56,056 bases of DNA from Bacteroidetes bacterium ADurb.Bin012 (GCA_002071415.1 MWFC01000009.1:1-56056), one strand, 5' to 3'; positions 40,800 to 50,885 are shown, numbered from the stretch's first letter. Numbers and translations: made by a program. Notes: generated by a model from the letters alone, not told the origin.

Positions 40800-43700
40800 A
40801 TGAAAACAAGGCATTTATTAAGAAAGACATTTATTATTGGGCTGGTGGTTTTTAGTCTTCCCAGATTATATTCCCAAAATGGCTTCACTGAGAATAAAGG
40901 ACAATGGGATTCTAACGTTCTCTTCTTCTTGCAACCCCAAGCAGATGTCGCAGTATTTATTGAAGCAGGTGCCATAACCTTCAATATTCAACTATTACGG
41001 CATGACGAAACACCAAATTTTGAAAATATTAGCGCTAAAACTAATCACGAAGGTGTTAAAGGACATGCATTTCGAATTATTTTCGAAGATGCTGATTTTT
41101 CAAATATCACTGCTTTAAGACCAAAACCCGAACTACTCAATTATTTTCTTGGAAAAAATCCCGAAAAATGGAGTACCGGTGTAAAAATCTTTAATGAATT
41201 ATACATCTATGATGCATACAAGAATATAGACCTTAAAATTATTTCCGATATTGGAGGTATTAAATACGAATTCATCATTCATCGAGGAGGGCGGGTCAAA
41301 GATATTGCCATTCGGTATGATGGATTGGAGAATATATCATTGAGCAATGGCCAACTTATTTTGAGTACATCATTGGGAGAAATTATCGAAGAAGCTCCGA
41401 AAGTCATAGTTGAAGACAAAGGAAGCACATTTGTGACTGGGTGTCAATATCAACTCGAAGCCAACAGGATAAAATTTCATTTAGATCCATCATTCCTCAA
41501 CTCTGACAAAATTGTTATTGATCCCCGTTTGGTATTTTCCACGTATTCAGGAAGCGAGGCCGACAATTGGGGTTTTACTGGTACTTACGACGAGGCAGGG
41601 AATGTATATTCCGGAGGAATTGTTTTCAATATTGGATATCCAGTAAGTTTAGGAGCTTATCAACAAAGTTTTGGTGGTGGGTGCGACATAGGCATTATCA
41701 AATACGATTCTACGGGAACAAATCGCATCTATGCTACTTATTTGGGTGGACTTTATGCCGATCTGCCGCATAGTTTAATCGTCAATACATCCAACGAACT
41801 GGTTATTTTTGGTACCACTGGTTCGCCCAACTTTCCAGTTACGCCATCGGCTTACGATACAAGTTTCAACGGAGGGGATGCTGTTAATTATGCATCTTTA
41901 AATTTTCCTTTAGGCTCCGATATTTTTATTGCTAAATTCAGTGAAGACGGCTCACAATTAATAGCTTCTACTTTTATAGGAGGCAGCGAAAACGATGGCT
42001 TAAATTTTCGCTCACGCTATGCATCCATGCTTATGACAGGCAACGATACTTTATACTATAATTATGGAGATGGTGCCCGTGGCGAAGTAATCACCGATCC
42101 GCAAGATAACATTTATATTGGCTCCACCACATTTTCGAACGATTTTCCGATAACTGCCGCAACTTTTCAACCCTCTTATAAAGGGAAACAGGAAGGTGTG
42201 GTATGTAAATTTGACAGGACATTGAGCTATTTGAACTGGAGCAGTTATTTAGGCGGATCGAACGATGAAGGTATATTTTCCATCGATATCAACTCTTATG
42301 GCGATTTATACGTTACTGGTGGCACCACCAGCAGCGATTTCCCCGTAACATCTGGAGCCTATCGAACCCAATTTAATGGAGGAAGTGCCGATGCGTTTAT
42401 TTCGTGCATTTCGGCTAATGGAGTAAATTTAAAGGGATCGACCTTTTGGGGATCGCTATCTTATGATCAGGGATATTTTGTGCGTATCGGGCCCGATGAT
42501 GAAGTATATGTATTCGGGCAAACTAAAGCCTCTGATTCGTCCATGATGATCGATGCCCTTTATGGCCAGCCAAACAGTGGACAATTCATATCGAAATTTT
42601 CACCTCTACTCGATGAACTGAGATGGAGTACAGTAGTTGGAAAAGGCGATGGCCAACCCAATATTTCTCCAACGGCATTTATGGTCGATGTATGTGGGAG
42701 GATTTATTATTCGGGATGGGGAAGAATATGGGGTAACAGTTATGTAAATGGTAACTGGTATTTATGGGGTACCCCTTTTGGAACTCACGGCCTTGCGGTT
42801 ACTCCCGATGCTGTTCAACCCATCACCGATGGACAAGATTTTTATATAGCCATATTATCATCCGAAGCGGCAGGATTAGATTATGCTACTTTTTTTGGAG
42901 AACAGCACTATTCGGGTTGTTCATTCAGTGGTCATGATCATGTGGATGGAGGCACAAGCCGCTTCGATCCGAGAGGAAACATCGTTCAATCGGTTTGTGC
43001 CTCATGCGGAGGCTGTCAGCAATTCCCAACTTATCCCAATCCTGGTGCATGGTCGAATACAAACCATTCAACCAACTGCAACAATGCCATATTTAAGATT
43101 CATTTGAAAAGTGATATTGCCACAGCCAATTTCATCATCCCTCAAAGTGGTTGCGCTCCATACGAAGTTCAATTCCAAAATACCAGCGTTGGTTTGTCTT
43201 TTTTGTGGGATTTTGGAGATACGATCTCGGGAGCCGCCAATTACTCCAGTTTGAAAAATCCATCTCATACTTATCACCAAGCCGGATTATACACTATTAC
43301 CCTCATAAGCTTTTTACCAGGCAGTTGCAATTCATCGGATACGATTCAGAAAAACTTGCTTATTCTAAACGATACTACAATGTGGCTCGATAGCTTGGTG
43401 ATTTGCCCGAATAATTCTGTTCAGATTGGAATTTCTCCTTCCCCAGATACGAATGTATGCTATCAATGGATTCCTGATACTTGCCTCAGTAACCCTGCTA
43501 TTTCCAATCCTTTCGCATTCCCGCAAACTACCACAACTTACATGTGCTTGGTTACACATCCCGGATGCACCGATACCCTCCTTCAAACCCTCACAGTGAT
43601 TCCATTCATTATTTCGGCAGGCGAAGATACCGTAAGTTGTTCCAAATGGTTTACCCTACAAGGTTCATCGGAAAGTGCAGGTACTCTATTCCATTGGTCA

Positions 43701-46394
43701 TCTTTAAAAAATTTTCTCGATACATTGAACTTATCTCCCTTTGATAGCACTGCTTTCATCGATCTAACCAGCTACTCAGGAAATACATTTTATCTAAAAG
43801 CTTATAATTCAATTGGATGTGAATCTATCGATAGTGTAAAAGTAATTTATGGAGGGACAAGCATTTCGACCAGTTCAGACCGTTTAGCTTGCTATAACGA
43901 CACTTTACATCTACATGCCTATAATTTATATCCTAACAATATATTAACATGGGCATGGCAACCCGAAGCCTATATTCTTACAGGCGCTCACAGTCCGGAC
44001 CCCATAGTCAAGCCCGATACAAGCACATGGTTCTTTGTGAGTGCCTCATCTCTCTATGATTGCCAAACTACGGATAGTATTTATATTCAGGTTAGCCATA
44101 TATTGGCCGACTTATCCGTCCATCCGACAAACTGTTACGATACTTGCGACGGATGGGCAAAAGTTAATCCTTCAGGTGGATTTTCTCCTTATTCGATTTT
44201 ATTTAGCAATGGAATAGAAGATTCCGTTGCTGCAAATCTTTGCTCAGGACAATATTGGGTAAGCATTATAGATTCTATTGGTTGTGACACCTTAATAGAA
44301 TTTCGAATCGATTCCCCTTCGCCATTTTTCATAAATTACGAACTACAGCATGTAAGCTGTCATGGCGATTCCACTGGTTTTATTCATCTAACCGTAATGG
44401 GAGCAACTCCTCCCTATGAAGTGTTGTGGTCGAATGGAGATAGTGGACTTTACCTCAATAATCTACCTGCAGGCATATACACAGCCCAAATATTCGATGC
44501 CAATCAATGTGATACTCTATTGAACTTTTCCATTCAACAGCCCGAAGCCTTTGGCGTTGAAGCCGAGATCAATCAAGTCAGTTGTTTTGGATATTCTGAC
44601 GGTAGCATCCATTTACAAATCAGTGGGGGAATTTCACCCTATTCGGTTATTTGGAATAATGGCATGCAAGGAGCATCGATCAATGGATTACATGCAGGTA
44701 CATACACAGCTTTATTGACCGACAGCCTTCAATGTGATACATCCATGACATTCATCCTTACCGAACCGCCTCCTTTCTTTATTCAAGCCATTGTCGTGCC
44801 GGTAAGCTGCCCGGGATACCACGACGGGAGCGTCGAACTTCTATTGCAAGGAGGCAGTCAACCATATTTCATACATTGGGTTACAGGAGATACTTCTCAT
44901 CATCTCGAGAACCTTCCGGTCGGATTTTATTCCGTTCGGATAATAGATGCTCATCAATGTATTTTCGATACGGGTTTCATCATCGATGAGCCAGTACCGT
45001 TTTCCATAATAGCCGAAATTACACCCGTAACTTGCAAAGGATATGCTGATGGTAGCATAATGATCGAAGCGAGTGGAGGTAACCCGCCATATACTTTGAC
45101 ATGGTCGAATGGTGCAACGGGAAATTTTTTGTCAAATCTAACTGGTGGCTTTTACACTTTAACCCTTTTCGACGCTCATTCATGTGATACCACTATCACA
45201 TTCCTTGTTCCCGAGGCTCACCAACCTCTAAATGTATCCTATTCGAGTTATCAGCCTTCCTGTTGGGGTTATCAGGATGGGGCTTATAAAATTTTACCAG
45301 AAGGCGGAATGCCTCCCTACAGCATTTTTTGGGGAATGGATGAAATATCAGACAGCATAGGCAACTTACCCGCTGGAATTTATTCATTCGAAATTTCCGA
45401 TGCCTATAAATGCAGGGTCAATATCACGGATACTCTTTCCTCCCCTACTCCCTTCATGATTCAATCCATTATTCATCATCCCAGCTGTGCATTTGGGGTT
45501 CCTGACGGAAGCATTCAACTTCTCGTCTCAGGAGGCACACCCTCTTATTATTTTCATTGGTCAACCGGTGAACAAACTTCCTTACTGCAATATATTCCTG
45601 CTGGAACTTATGAGGTAGATCTAATCGACTCTCATCAATGCGACACCAACCTTTCTTTCACTCTATTAGCTCCGTCGGATTTTCAAATCATAAAAAAAAT
45701 TTCTCACTGTTCCTGTTTCGGAAACAATGATGGAAGCATAGCAATAGAAATTGCAGGAAACCAGTCCGACTATCAAATACTTTGGGGAGACGGCAGTAAT
45801 GAAAACATCAGGCATAACTTCTATGCCGGAATTTATCCTTTTCGGGTATCCGATAAAAACGATTGTACAAAGTATGATACTGCTGTGATAGAACAACCCG
45901 AGGCCATCGAAGTCATCAAGAGAGTTACACCCGTAGGATGCGAGAGTGATTCGGACGGGAAAATAGAACTGAGCATTGGAGGAGGCAGCCCGCCTTTCAC
46001 AGTGATTTGGCTGGAAGGTTTTCAAGGGGAAATGTTGTATGAACTTCCCAAAGGAATTTATACCTTTCAAATCATTGATAACAACAATTGCTTAGTAAAG
46101 GACACAGTCATAGTGTGGCAGAAAGATTGCTGCATCGATATTCCCAATGTAATTACCCCTAACAGCGATGGTTTTAATGATAAATTTGTAATTAAAGGCA
46201 TCGAAAACTTCCCCAGTAATGAATTGATTATATACAACCGCTGGGGTAAAGAAATCATTCAGTTCAAAGGTTATAAAAATGAGTGGGATGGGAGGAATGC
46301 AAATGGTGAGCAGGTGGCCGAGGGGGTTTATTATTACGTTTTGCATCTTACTGGCGGCCGTTATTTTCAGGGATCTATCACTGTAATACGATAA
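40800..46394 (+). CDS. Giant T9SS-exported protein with SBBP, PKD and SprB-type repeats
   Basis: An 1864-residue secreted protein. ATG 40800 opens onto a signal peptide (FIIGLVVFSLPRLYSQ). The N-terminal domain begins NGFTENKGQWDSNVLFF, as in many large Bacteroidota surface proteins. A beta-propeller-like region with SBBP-type repeats follows (ATYLGGLYADLPHSLIV, SSYLGGSNDEGIFSID). Next are a PKD-like domain (FLWDFGDT, HTYHQAGLYTITL) near residue 800, then nine SprB-type repeats, each with SC-G-x-x-DG and PAGIY-like turns. The C-terminus (NVITPNSDGFNDKFVIKG to YYYVLHLTGGRY) is the gliding-motility-type (type B) T9SS sorting domain. It is likely a surface adhesin or gliding-related protein. Confidence 0.92.
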   Translation: MKTRHLLRKTFIIGLVVFSLPRLYSQNGFTENKGQWDSNVLFFLQPQADVAVFIEAGAITFNIQLLRHDETPNFENISAKTNHEGVKGHAFRIIFEDADFSNITALRPKPELLNYFLGKNPEKWSTGVKIFNELYIYDAYKNIDLKIISDIGGIKYEFIIHRGGRVKDIAIRYDGLENISLSNGQLILSTSLGEIIEEAPKVIVEDKGSTFVTGCQYQLEANRIKFHLDPSFLNSDKIVIDPRLVFSTYSGSEADNWGFTGTYDEAGNVYSGGIVFNIGYPVSLGAYQQSFGGGCDIGIIKYDSTGTNRIYATYLGGLYADLPHSLIVNTSNELVIFGTTGSPNFPVTPSAYDTSFNGGDAVNYASLNFPLGSDIFIAKFSEDGSQLIASTFIGGSENDGLNFRSRYASMLMTGNDTLYYNYGDGARGEVITDPQDNIYIGSTTFSNDFPITAATFQPSYKGKQEGVVCKFDRTLSYLNWSSYLGGSNDEGIFSIDINSYGDLYVTGGTTSSDFPVTSGAYRTQFNGGSADAFISCISANGVNLKGSTFWGSLSYDQGYFVRIGPDDEVYVFGQTKASDSSMMIDALYGQPNSGQFISKFSPLLDELRWSTVVGKGDGQPNISPTAFMVDVCGRIYYSGWGRIWGNSYVNGNWYLWGTPFGTHGLAVTPDAVQPITDGQDFYIAILSSEAAGLDYATFFGEQHYSGCSFSGHDHVDGGTSRFDPRGNIVQSVCASCGGCQQFPTYPNPGAWSNTNHSTNCNNAIFKIHLKSDIATANFIIPQSGCAPYEVQFQNTSVGLSFLWDFGDTISGAANYSSLKNPSHTYHQAGLYTITLISFLPGSCNSSDTIQKNLLILNDTTMWLDSLVICPNNSVQIGISPSPDTNVCYQWIPDTCLSNPAISNPFAFPQTTTTYMCLVTHPGCTDTLLQTLTVIPFIISAGEDTVSCSKWFTLQGSSESAGTLFHWSSLKNFLDTLNLSPFDSTAFIDLTSYSGNTFYLKAYNSIGCESIDSVKVIYGGTSISTSSDRLACYNDTLHLHAYNLYPNNILTWAWQPEAYILTGAHSPDPIVKPDTSTWFFVSASSLYDCQTTDSIYIQVSHILADLSVHPTNCYDTCDGWAKVNPSGGFSPYSILFSNGIEDSVAANLCSGQYWVSIIDSIGCDTLIEFRIDSPSPFFINYELQHVSCHGDSTGFIHLTVMGATPPYEVLWSNGDSGLYLNNLPAGIYTAQIFDANQCDTLLNFSIQQPEAFGVEAEINQVSCFGYSDGSIHLQISGGISPYSVIWNNGMQGASINGLHAGTYTALLTDSLQCDTSMTFILTEPPPFFIQAIVVPVSCPGYHDGSVELLLQGGSQPYFIHWVTGDTSHHLENLPVGFYSVRIIDAHQCIFDTGFIIDEPVPFSIIAEITPVTCKGYADGSIMIEASGGNPPYTLTWSNGATGNFLSNLTGGFYTLTLFDAHSCDTTITFLVPEAHQPLNVSYSSYQPSCWGYQDGAYKILPEGGMPPYSIFWGMDEISDSIGNLPAGIYSFEISDAYKCRVNITDTLSSPTPFMIQSIIHHPSCAFGVPDGSIQLLVSGGTPSYYFHWSTGEQTSLLQYIPAGTYEVDLIDSHQCDTNLSFTLLAPSDFQIIKKISHCSCFGNNDGSIAIEIAGNQSDYQILWGDGSNENIRHNFYAGIYPFRVSDKNDCTKYDTAVIEQPEAIEVIKRVTPVGCESDSDGKIELSIGGGSPPFTVIWLEGFQGEMLYELPKGIYTFQIIDNNNCLVKDTVIVWQKDCCIDIPNVITPNSDGFNDKFVIKGIENFPSNELIIYNRWGKEIIQFKGYKNEWDGRNANGEQVAEGVYYYVLHLTGGRYFQGSITVIR
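44112..46122 (+). repeat. Nine SprB-type repeats within the giant protein
   Basis: Nine protein repeats of about 70-75 residues share the pattern V-x-C-x-G-x-x-DG-x-I-x-L-x-x-x-GG-x-x-PY-x-x-x-W-x-x-G, then LPAGIYxxxxxDxxxCD. DNA identity between copies is low, so the array is old rather than freshly expanded. Confidence 0.85.
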
Positions 46395-46557
46395 AGCAAG
46401 CGGATTGTGGCTTTGGCCGAGCAGAGCGAAGCTCGCAGCGAGGTCACCAAAATAAATAATTCTGGAATTATCATTAGAATTCTTATCCTTTATGACAAAT
46501 TTGGACAATCTTTCCTCTCGAAATAAAAAAGTGATTCTCATATAAAATTTTATTTCT

Positions 46558-46565
46558 TAATTTTG
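46558..46565 (+). promoter_or_regulatory. -7 box TAATTTTG for serA
   Basis: A TAnnTTTG match 45 bp before the serA ATG; no -33 element is seen. Confidence 0.4.
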
Positions 46566-46609
46566 TTGCAGTATTCATTTGACTTATAAACCCTAAAATT
46601 CAAAATATT

Positions 46610-47530
46610 ATGAAAAAAATATTAGTTGCAACCGAAAAACCCTTTGCAAAAGAAGCAATAGCAGCGATTCGCAAGGTTGTTGAAGATGCCGGATACACAC
46701 TGGCTCTCCTCGAGAAATATACTTCGAAGACTGAGTTGTGCAATTCGATAGCTGATGCTGATGCCTTAATCATTCGCAGCGATATTGTCGACAAAGAAGT
46801 TGTTGAAGCTGCAAAGAATTTAAAAATTGTAGTTCGTGCCGGGGCTGGCTATGATAATATTGATCTGGAAGCCTGCACAAAACATGGGATAGTTGCTATG
46901 AATACTCCAGGACAAAACTCGAATGCAGTAGCCGAGCTGGCATTTGGTATGATGTTGTATATGGCTCGGGGAGGTTTTGACGGAGGAACCGGCACCGAGC
47001 TGCGTGGAAAGACCCTTGGGATTCACGGATATGGGAATGTGGGAAGATACATAGGTAAAATCGCTTTAGGCTTTGGAATGAAAACCTATGCTTTCCGACG
47101 TACCTCTATGGACGAAATCATAAAAGCAGAAGGAATCATTCCCTTATCAAAAGCTGAAGACATTTACAAAAACTGTCAGTATGTTACCCTTCATATCCCG
47201 GCCAACGAGCAAACAAAAAAATCAATCAATTATGATTTGCTATCGCTAATGCCAAAAGGAGCCACTTTAGTTAACACAGCCCGCAAAGAAATCATCGACG
47301 AAGAAAGCCTTTTGAAAATGTTTGCCGAAAGGCCAGATTTCAAGTACCTAAGTGATATTGAGCCCGCCTGCAAGGCTGAGATCATCGAGAAATACTCCAA
47401 ACGTTACTTTTTTACTCCAAAAAAGATGGGTGCTCAAACCCTCGAAGCCAACAATAATGCAGGCATAGCCGCTGCTCAACAAATTATCGATTTCTTCGAA
47501 AAGGGTGACGTTCGCTTTAAGGTAAATTGA
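46610..47530 (+). CDS. serA: D-3-phosphoglycerate dehydrogenase (short Bacteroidota type)
   Basis: A 306-residue NAD-dependent 2-hydroxyacid dehydrogenase, first step of serine synthesis from 3-phosphoglycerate. Motifs: RAGAGYDNIDLEACTKHGI, NAVAELAFGMML, the NAD-binding GIHGYGNVG, LVNTARKEIID with the substrate Arg, and SDIEPACKAE with the catalytic Glu. The usual catalytic His region (P-H-x-G-A) reads TPKKMGAQT here, so the His is replaced by Lys; I recall the same in other Bacteroidota SerA. The C-terminal ACT regulatory domain is lacking. serC, often upstream in relatives, is not here. Confidence 0.9.
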   Translation: MKKILVATEKPFAKEAIAAIRKVVEDAGYTLALLEKYTSKTELCNSIADADALIIRSDIVDKEVVEAAKNLKIVVRAGAGYDNIDLEACTKHGIVAMNTPGQNSNAVAELAFGMMLYMARGGFDGGTGTELRGKTLGIHGYGNVGRYIGKIALGFGMKTYAFRRTSMDEIIKAEGIIPLSKAEDIYKNCQYVTLHIPANEQTKKSINYDLLSLMPKGATLVNTARKEIIDEESLLKMFAERPDFKYLSDIEPACKAEIIEKYSKRYFFTPKKMGAQTLEANNNAGIAAAQQIIDFFEKGDVRFKVN

Positions 47531-47808
47531 TCCATTCCTTCATTACATCATAACAAAACTAAAGCCGTTCTTTGAAATTGGGTAAAGGTATTCCCCGTAT
47601 TTTACGGATGAAAGTTCTATAAATCCTTTCAAATCTGCATCATTTACTACCGAAAGGTTTTGATACAATAAAACAGAACTCTCATAAGAAAGTGCCTTTA
47701 ATCATATAACGACAACATGAATTGAAATCCTGAAGCCAAAGGTTTGGAATCAGGAAGTTATCCTCGACAGTATTTCATAGTATTCACTTCATTTAAGAAT
47801 TTACACCA

Positions 47809-48228
47809 ATGACAGTTTTTAGGTTTCAAGATTTGAGAGTTTATCAAAAAACGCTGGAGTTCGCAGAGTGGGCTTCACGGATTGCCGAAGGACATTCATC
47901 CAATGGGCAAGGGCAAATCATCAGCAACAAGCTACTTGATTCGGCAGTGGGTATAGTTTTTTGCATAGCCGAGGGTTCGGCTTCGCCCCGACCTGTTTTC
48001 ATCGAACAATTGAAAAAGGCAAAGTCTCATGTGAGAGAATGTATCGTTATGTCGCAACTCATGTTATCTCTTAAACTGCTAAATGAACGCAATTACGAGT
48101 ATTGTCATTCTACACTTTCTGAAATCATTAGAATGATAGGAGGACTCATTGCATCCTTGAGCAAGGAACAGGCTGATGCACCCCGAGATGATCGAGGGAA
48201 CGAACATAAAAACAAAGACACCTTATAA
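47809..48228 (+). CDS. Four-helix-bundle protein (S23/IVS-like)
   Basis: A 139-residue all-alpha protein of the 'four helix bundle / 23S rRNA intervening sequence' family. Visible are the FQDLRVYQKTLEFAEW start, IVFCIAEGSAS, and the FIEQLKKAKSHVRECIVMSQ motif. Family members are found within 23S rRNA insertions or as stand-alone genes; the function is unknown. It lies between serA and the DUF1015 gene on the same strand (38 bp before the latter), where relatives usually have nothing, suggesting a later insertion. Confidence 0.82.
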   Translation: MTVFRFQDLRVYQKTLEFAEWASRIAEGHSSNGQGQIISNKLLDSAVGIVFCIAEGSASPRPVFIEQLKKAKSHVRECIVMSQLMLSLKLLNERNYEYCHSTLSEIIRMIGGLIASLSKEQADAPRDDRGNEHKNKDTL

Positions 48229-48266
48229 ATTCCAACTTTGATTTACTCGCTAAACTTTACACACTT

Positions 48267-49514
48267 ATGGCTATTTTAAAACCATTCAAAGGACTTAGAC
48301 CTCCAAAAGAAATCGCACATCTTGTAGCTGCGCGACCTTACGATGTACTCAATTCAAATGAAGCTCGTGAGGAAGCCAGAGGAAACCCTTATTCTTTGCT
48401 GCATATCACAAAACCGGAGATCGACCTGCCCATGGGCACCGATGAACATGCACCGGAAGTATATCAAAAAGCCTCTGAAAACTTCCGCATGTTCAGGCAA
48501 AAAGACTGGCTTGTGCCCGACGAGAGGGATCTTCTATACATCTATGCTCAAACCATGGACGGTCGTACACAATATGGAATTGTGGGATGCGCCGCCGTTG
48601 ACGATTACTTCAATGGCGTTATCAAACGGCACGAACTCACACGAAAAGACAAGGAAGAAGACCGAATGAAACACGTAATGATCACGAATGCTAATCTCGA
48701 ACCCGTCTTCTTTACTTATCCTGCCGTAAATGAAATAGATAAAATCGTAGACAAAATCGTAAAATCAACCGAGCCAGTTTACGATTTTATTGCCCCCGAT
48801 GGAATTGGACATCATTTTTGGCTTATCGAAAGCGACGAAACTATTCAAGAAATAGTTCGGCTTTTTGCCAAAATTCCGAATACCTACGTCGCCGATGGGC
48901 ACCACCGTACGGCTGCTGCTGCTCTCGTTGGAGCCGAAAAAAGAAAAATGAATCCCAATCATAGAGGCGACGAAGAATATAACTTCTTCATGGCAGTTCA
49001 TTTCCCCGACAATCAACTGAGAATCATCGACTACAACCGAGTAGTAAAAGATTTGAACGGTTTGTCGAAAGAAGAATTCATTGAAAAAATCAAACAACAT
49101 TTTGTAATTGCCGAGAAAGGCCAGCAACCTTACAAACCTTTTCACCTTCATGAATTCAGCATGTATCTCGACGGAACATGGTATTCCTTAGAAGCCCTCG
49201 GACATACTTACAATGAGAATGATCCAATCGAAGTTCTCGACGTAACCATTCTAAGCCGCTATGTTCTCGACGAAATCTTAGGAATCAAGGATCTGCGTAC
49301 CGATAAACGCATCGACTTTGTGGGAGGCATCAGAGGAATGCAGGAATTGAGCCGGCGGGTCGACAGCGGTGAAATGGCCGTCGCTTTTGCCTTATATCCC
49401 GTTACGCTAAAACAACTTATTGCTATAGCCGATTCAGGTAAGATTATGCCTCCAAAAACTACCTGGTTCGAACCTAAATTACGCTCAGGCCTCGTAGTTC
49501 ATCTGCTCGACTGA
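48267..49514 (+). CDS. DUF1015 family protein, probable serine-pathway-linked
   Basis: A 415-residue cytoplasmic protein of the DUF1015 family. Typical motifs are PFKGLRPPKEIAHLVAARPYDVLN near the start, IVGCAAVDDYFNGVIKRHE, the signature VADGHHRTAAA near residue 210 and the C-terminal GEMAVAFALYPVT, MPPKTTWFEPKLRSGLVVH. In Bacteroidota it is commonly next to serC and serA, as here with serA; some DUF1015 members have been described as serine kinases, so a role in serine or phosphoserine metabolism is likely. A terminator follows at 49585. Confidence 0.9.
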   Translation: MAILKPFKGLRPPKEIAHLVAARPYDVLNSNEAREEARGNPYSLLHITKPEIDLPMGTDEHAPEVYQKASENFRMFRQKDWLVPDERDLLYIYAQTMDGRTQYGIVGCAAVDDYFNGVIKRHELTRKDKEEDRMKHVMITNANLEPVFFTYPAVNEIDKIVDKIVKSTEPVYDFIAPDGIGHHFWLIESDETIQEIVRLFAKIPNTYVADGHHRTAAAALVGAEKRKMNPNHRGDEEYNFFMAVHFPDNQLRIIDYNRVVKDLNGLSKEEFIEKIKQHFVIAEKGQQPYKPFHLHEFSMYLDGTWYSLEALGHTYNENDPIEVLDVTILSRYVLDEILGIKDLRTDKRIDFVGGIRGMQELSRRVDSGEMAVAFALYPVTLKQLIAIADSGKIMPPKTTWFEPKLRSGLVVHLLD

Positions 49515-49584
49515 TTTTTAGCAGAAATCCTTGCTCATTATCCTAATTTATAAGTAACTCATTCGATCTTATAATACAACTAAT

Positions 49585-49620
49585 AGAGTCCTAACCCTCC
49601 AGTATGGGCTCTATTTTTTA
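49585..49620 (+). terminator. Terminator after DUF1015 gene
   Basis: AGAGTCC (49585-49591) pairs with GGGCTCT (49606-49612) with one wobble and is followed by a TATTTTTTA tract. Confidence 0.6.
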
Positions 49621-49792
49621 TTCTTATTCATTATCCCTCCTCGATTCTTTATGGTTATTTTTATGAATGGAATATGAACCTTTCAAACGTTGTATTGTTA
49701 ATTCATTAACAAAAGAAAATCATCAATATTTCTTTTAATTTTCAGTAAAAAGAATCAGAAATCAATTAATTTTAGATTTCAATTTTAAAAAC

Positions 49793-49798
49793 AGGAGG
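49793..49798 (+). promoter_or_regulatory. Canonical Shine-Dalgarno AGGAGG
   Basis: AGGAGG ends 4 nt before the SDR start codon. Such strong sites are rare in Bacteroidota, which mostly initiate without Shine-Dalgarno pairing. Confidence 0.65.
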
Positions 49799-49802
49799 AA
49801 AT

Positions 49803-50555
49803 ATGAACAGATTATCGGATAAAGTAGCCATAATAACGGGAGCTGCCAGAGGCATGGGCAAAGAAGAAGCCAAGTTATTTGCCAAAGAAGGAGCCAAGGT
49901 AGTTGTGGCCGACATCATTGAAAATGAAGCCATAGAAGTAGCCAAAGAAATCGCCGAGAATGGGGGCGAAGCCATGGCATGTAAACTCGACGTTTCCAAT
50001 GCAAAAAACTGGGAACGAATGGTAGAGGAGATAAGCAATAAATGGGGCAAGATTGATATTCTTGTCAACAATGCAGGAATCCTTAGCCTGGCAGGCGTTG
50101 AAGAGGCTACTGAAGAACAATGGGACAAGGTAATGGCCGTCAATGCCAAAGGCAATTTCCTGGGAGTAAAGTATGTATTGCCTGTCATGAAAAAAGCTCA
50201 AAAAGGCTCTATTATCAATATTTCATCTATTTATGGGCTGATTGGTTCTGGAGCTGCTGCAGCTTACCATGCTTCGAAAGGAGCAGTTCGGTTATTTACC
50301 AAAACTATTGCCGCCGAATTAGCCAAATACAACATCCGTGTGAATTCCATTCATCCGGGAGTGATTAGAACAGCCATGACCGATGAATTACTGAAGGACC
50401 CGGCAAATACCAAGAATCTTCTCGGAACCACCATATTAGGAAGGCCTGCAGAAGCTATCGAAGTAGCTTATGGCGCCTTATTCCTCGCTTCAGATGAATC
50501 ATCTTACATGACCGGCTCTGAATTGGTAATCGACGGTGGTTACACCGCTCTGTAA
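49803..50555 (+). CDS. Short-chain dehydrogenase/reductase (SDR)
   Basis: A 250-residue classical SDR: cofactor motif TGAARGMG at residues 12-19, DI after beta-3 (VVVADIIENEA, suggesting NAD preference), NNAG, catalytic Ser in NISSIYGLIG and YHASK with the catalytic Tyr near 154. The sequence resembles hydroxysteroid- or glucose-type dehydrogenases. It is monocistronic and preceded by an unusual perfect Shine-Dalgarno, perhaps a sign of acquisition from a lineage that uses them. The substrate is unknown. Confidence 0.9.
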   Translation: MNRLSDKVAIITGAARGMGKEEAKLFAKEGAKVVVADIIENEAIEVAKEIAENGGEAMACKLDVSNAKNWERMVEEISNKWGKIDILVNNAGILSLAGVEEATEEQWDKVMAVNAKGNFLGVKYVLPVMKKAQKGSIINISSIYGLIGSGAAAAYHASKGAVRLFTKTIAAELAKYNIRVNSIHPGVIRTAMTDELLKDPANTKNLLGTTILGRPAEAIEVAYGALFLASDESSYMTGSELVIDGGYTAL

Positions 50556-50885
50556 AATTTAGGGGCAATGAGAAAGTTATGCTCTACAACTCTCATATTG
50601 CCCGTTCCACCTAATCGATGCAATAACCTCAGGATGGCAGTGTCTGTCTACTAATCTGGCCGATTCGTTTCAATCAATCTAGATGGAATTTCGAACCCCT
50701 GGGTAAATGTCATACTTCTAATATACAGGCCTAAAAATACCATCTTTCAGAAATCCGCACACTTCTTTTTAAAAACAGATAAACCGTTTGTCGAAATAGT
50801 TAGCAGTTGATTTCCTATATCGACAAATGGCAAAACATAGGAATACGAACCAAAATCAAAAGGTTTTGAAAACCTGATTTCTGTT
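50556..50885. other. 330-bp convergent intergenic region
   Basis: It lies between the SDR gene and the DUF5683 gene. Two inverted repeats are seen: TTTGTCGA/TCGACAAA (about 50778-50827) and, at 50853-50880, a stem of AAATCA...TGATTT with GGTTTT/AAAACC inside, possibly a weak terminator. No gene is seen. Confidence 0.5.

Noticed and set aside
46415..46445. Short GAGC-GAA-GCTC hairpin after the giant adhesin gene
   Set aside because: The stem is short and lacks a T-tract, so it is not called a terminator.
46610..47530. SerA inactivated by loss of its catalytic histidine
   Set aside because: The KKMGAQT sequence appears to be shared by other Bacteroidota SerA proteins, so it is a family trait rather than a lesion.
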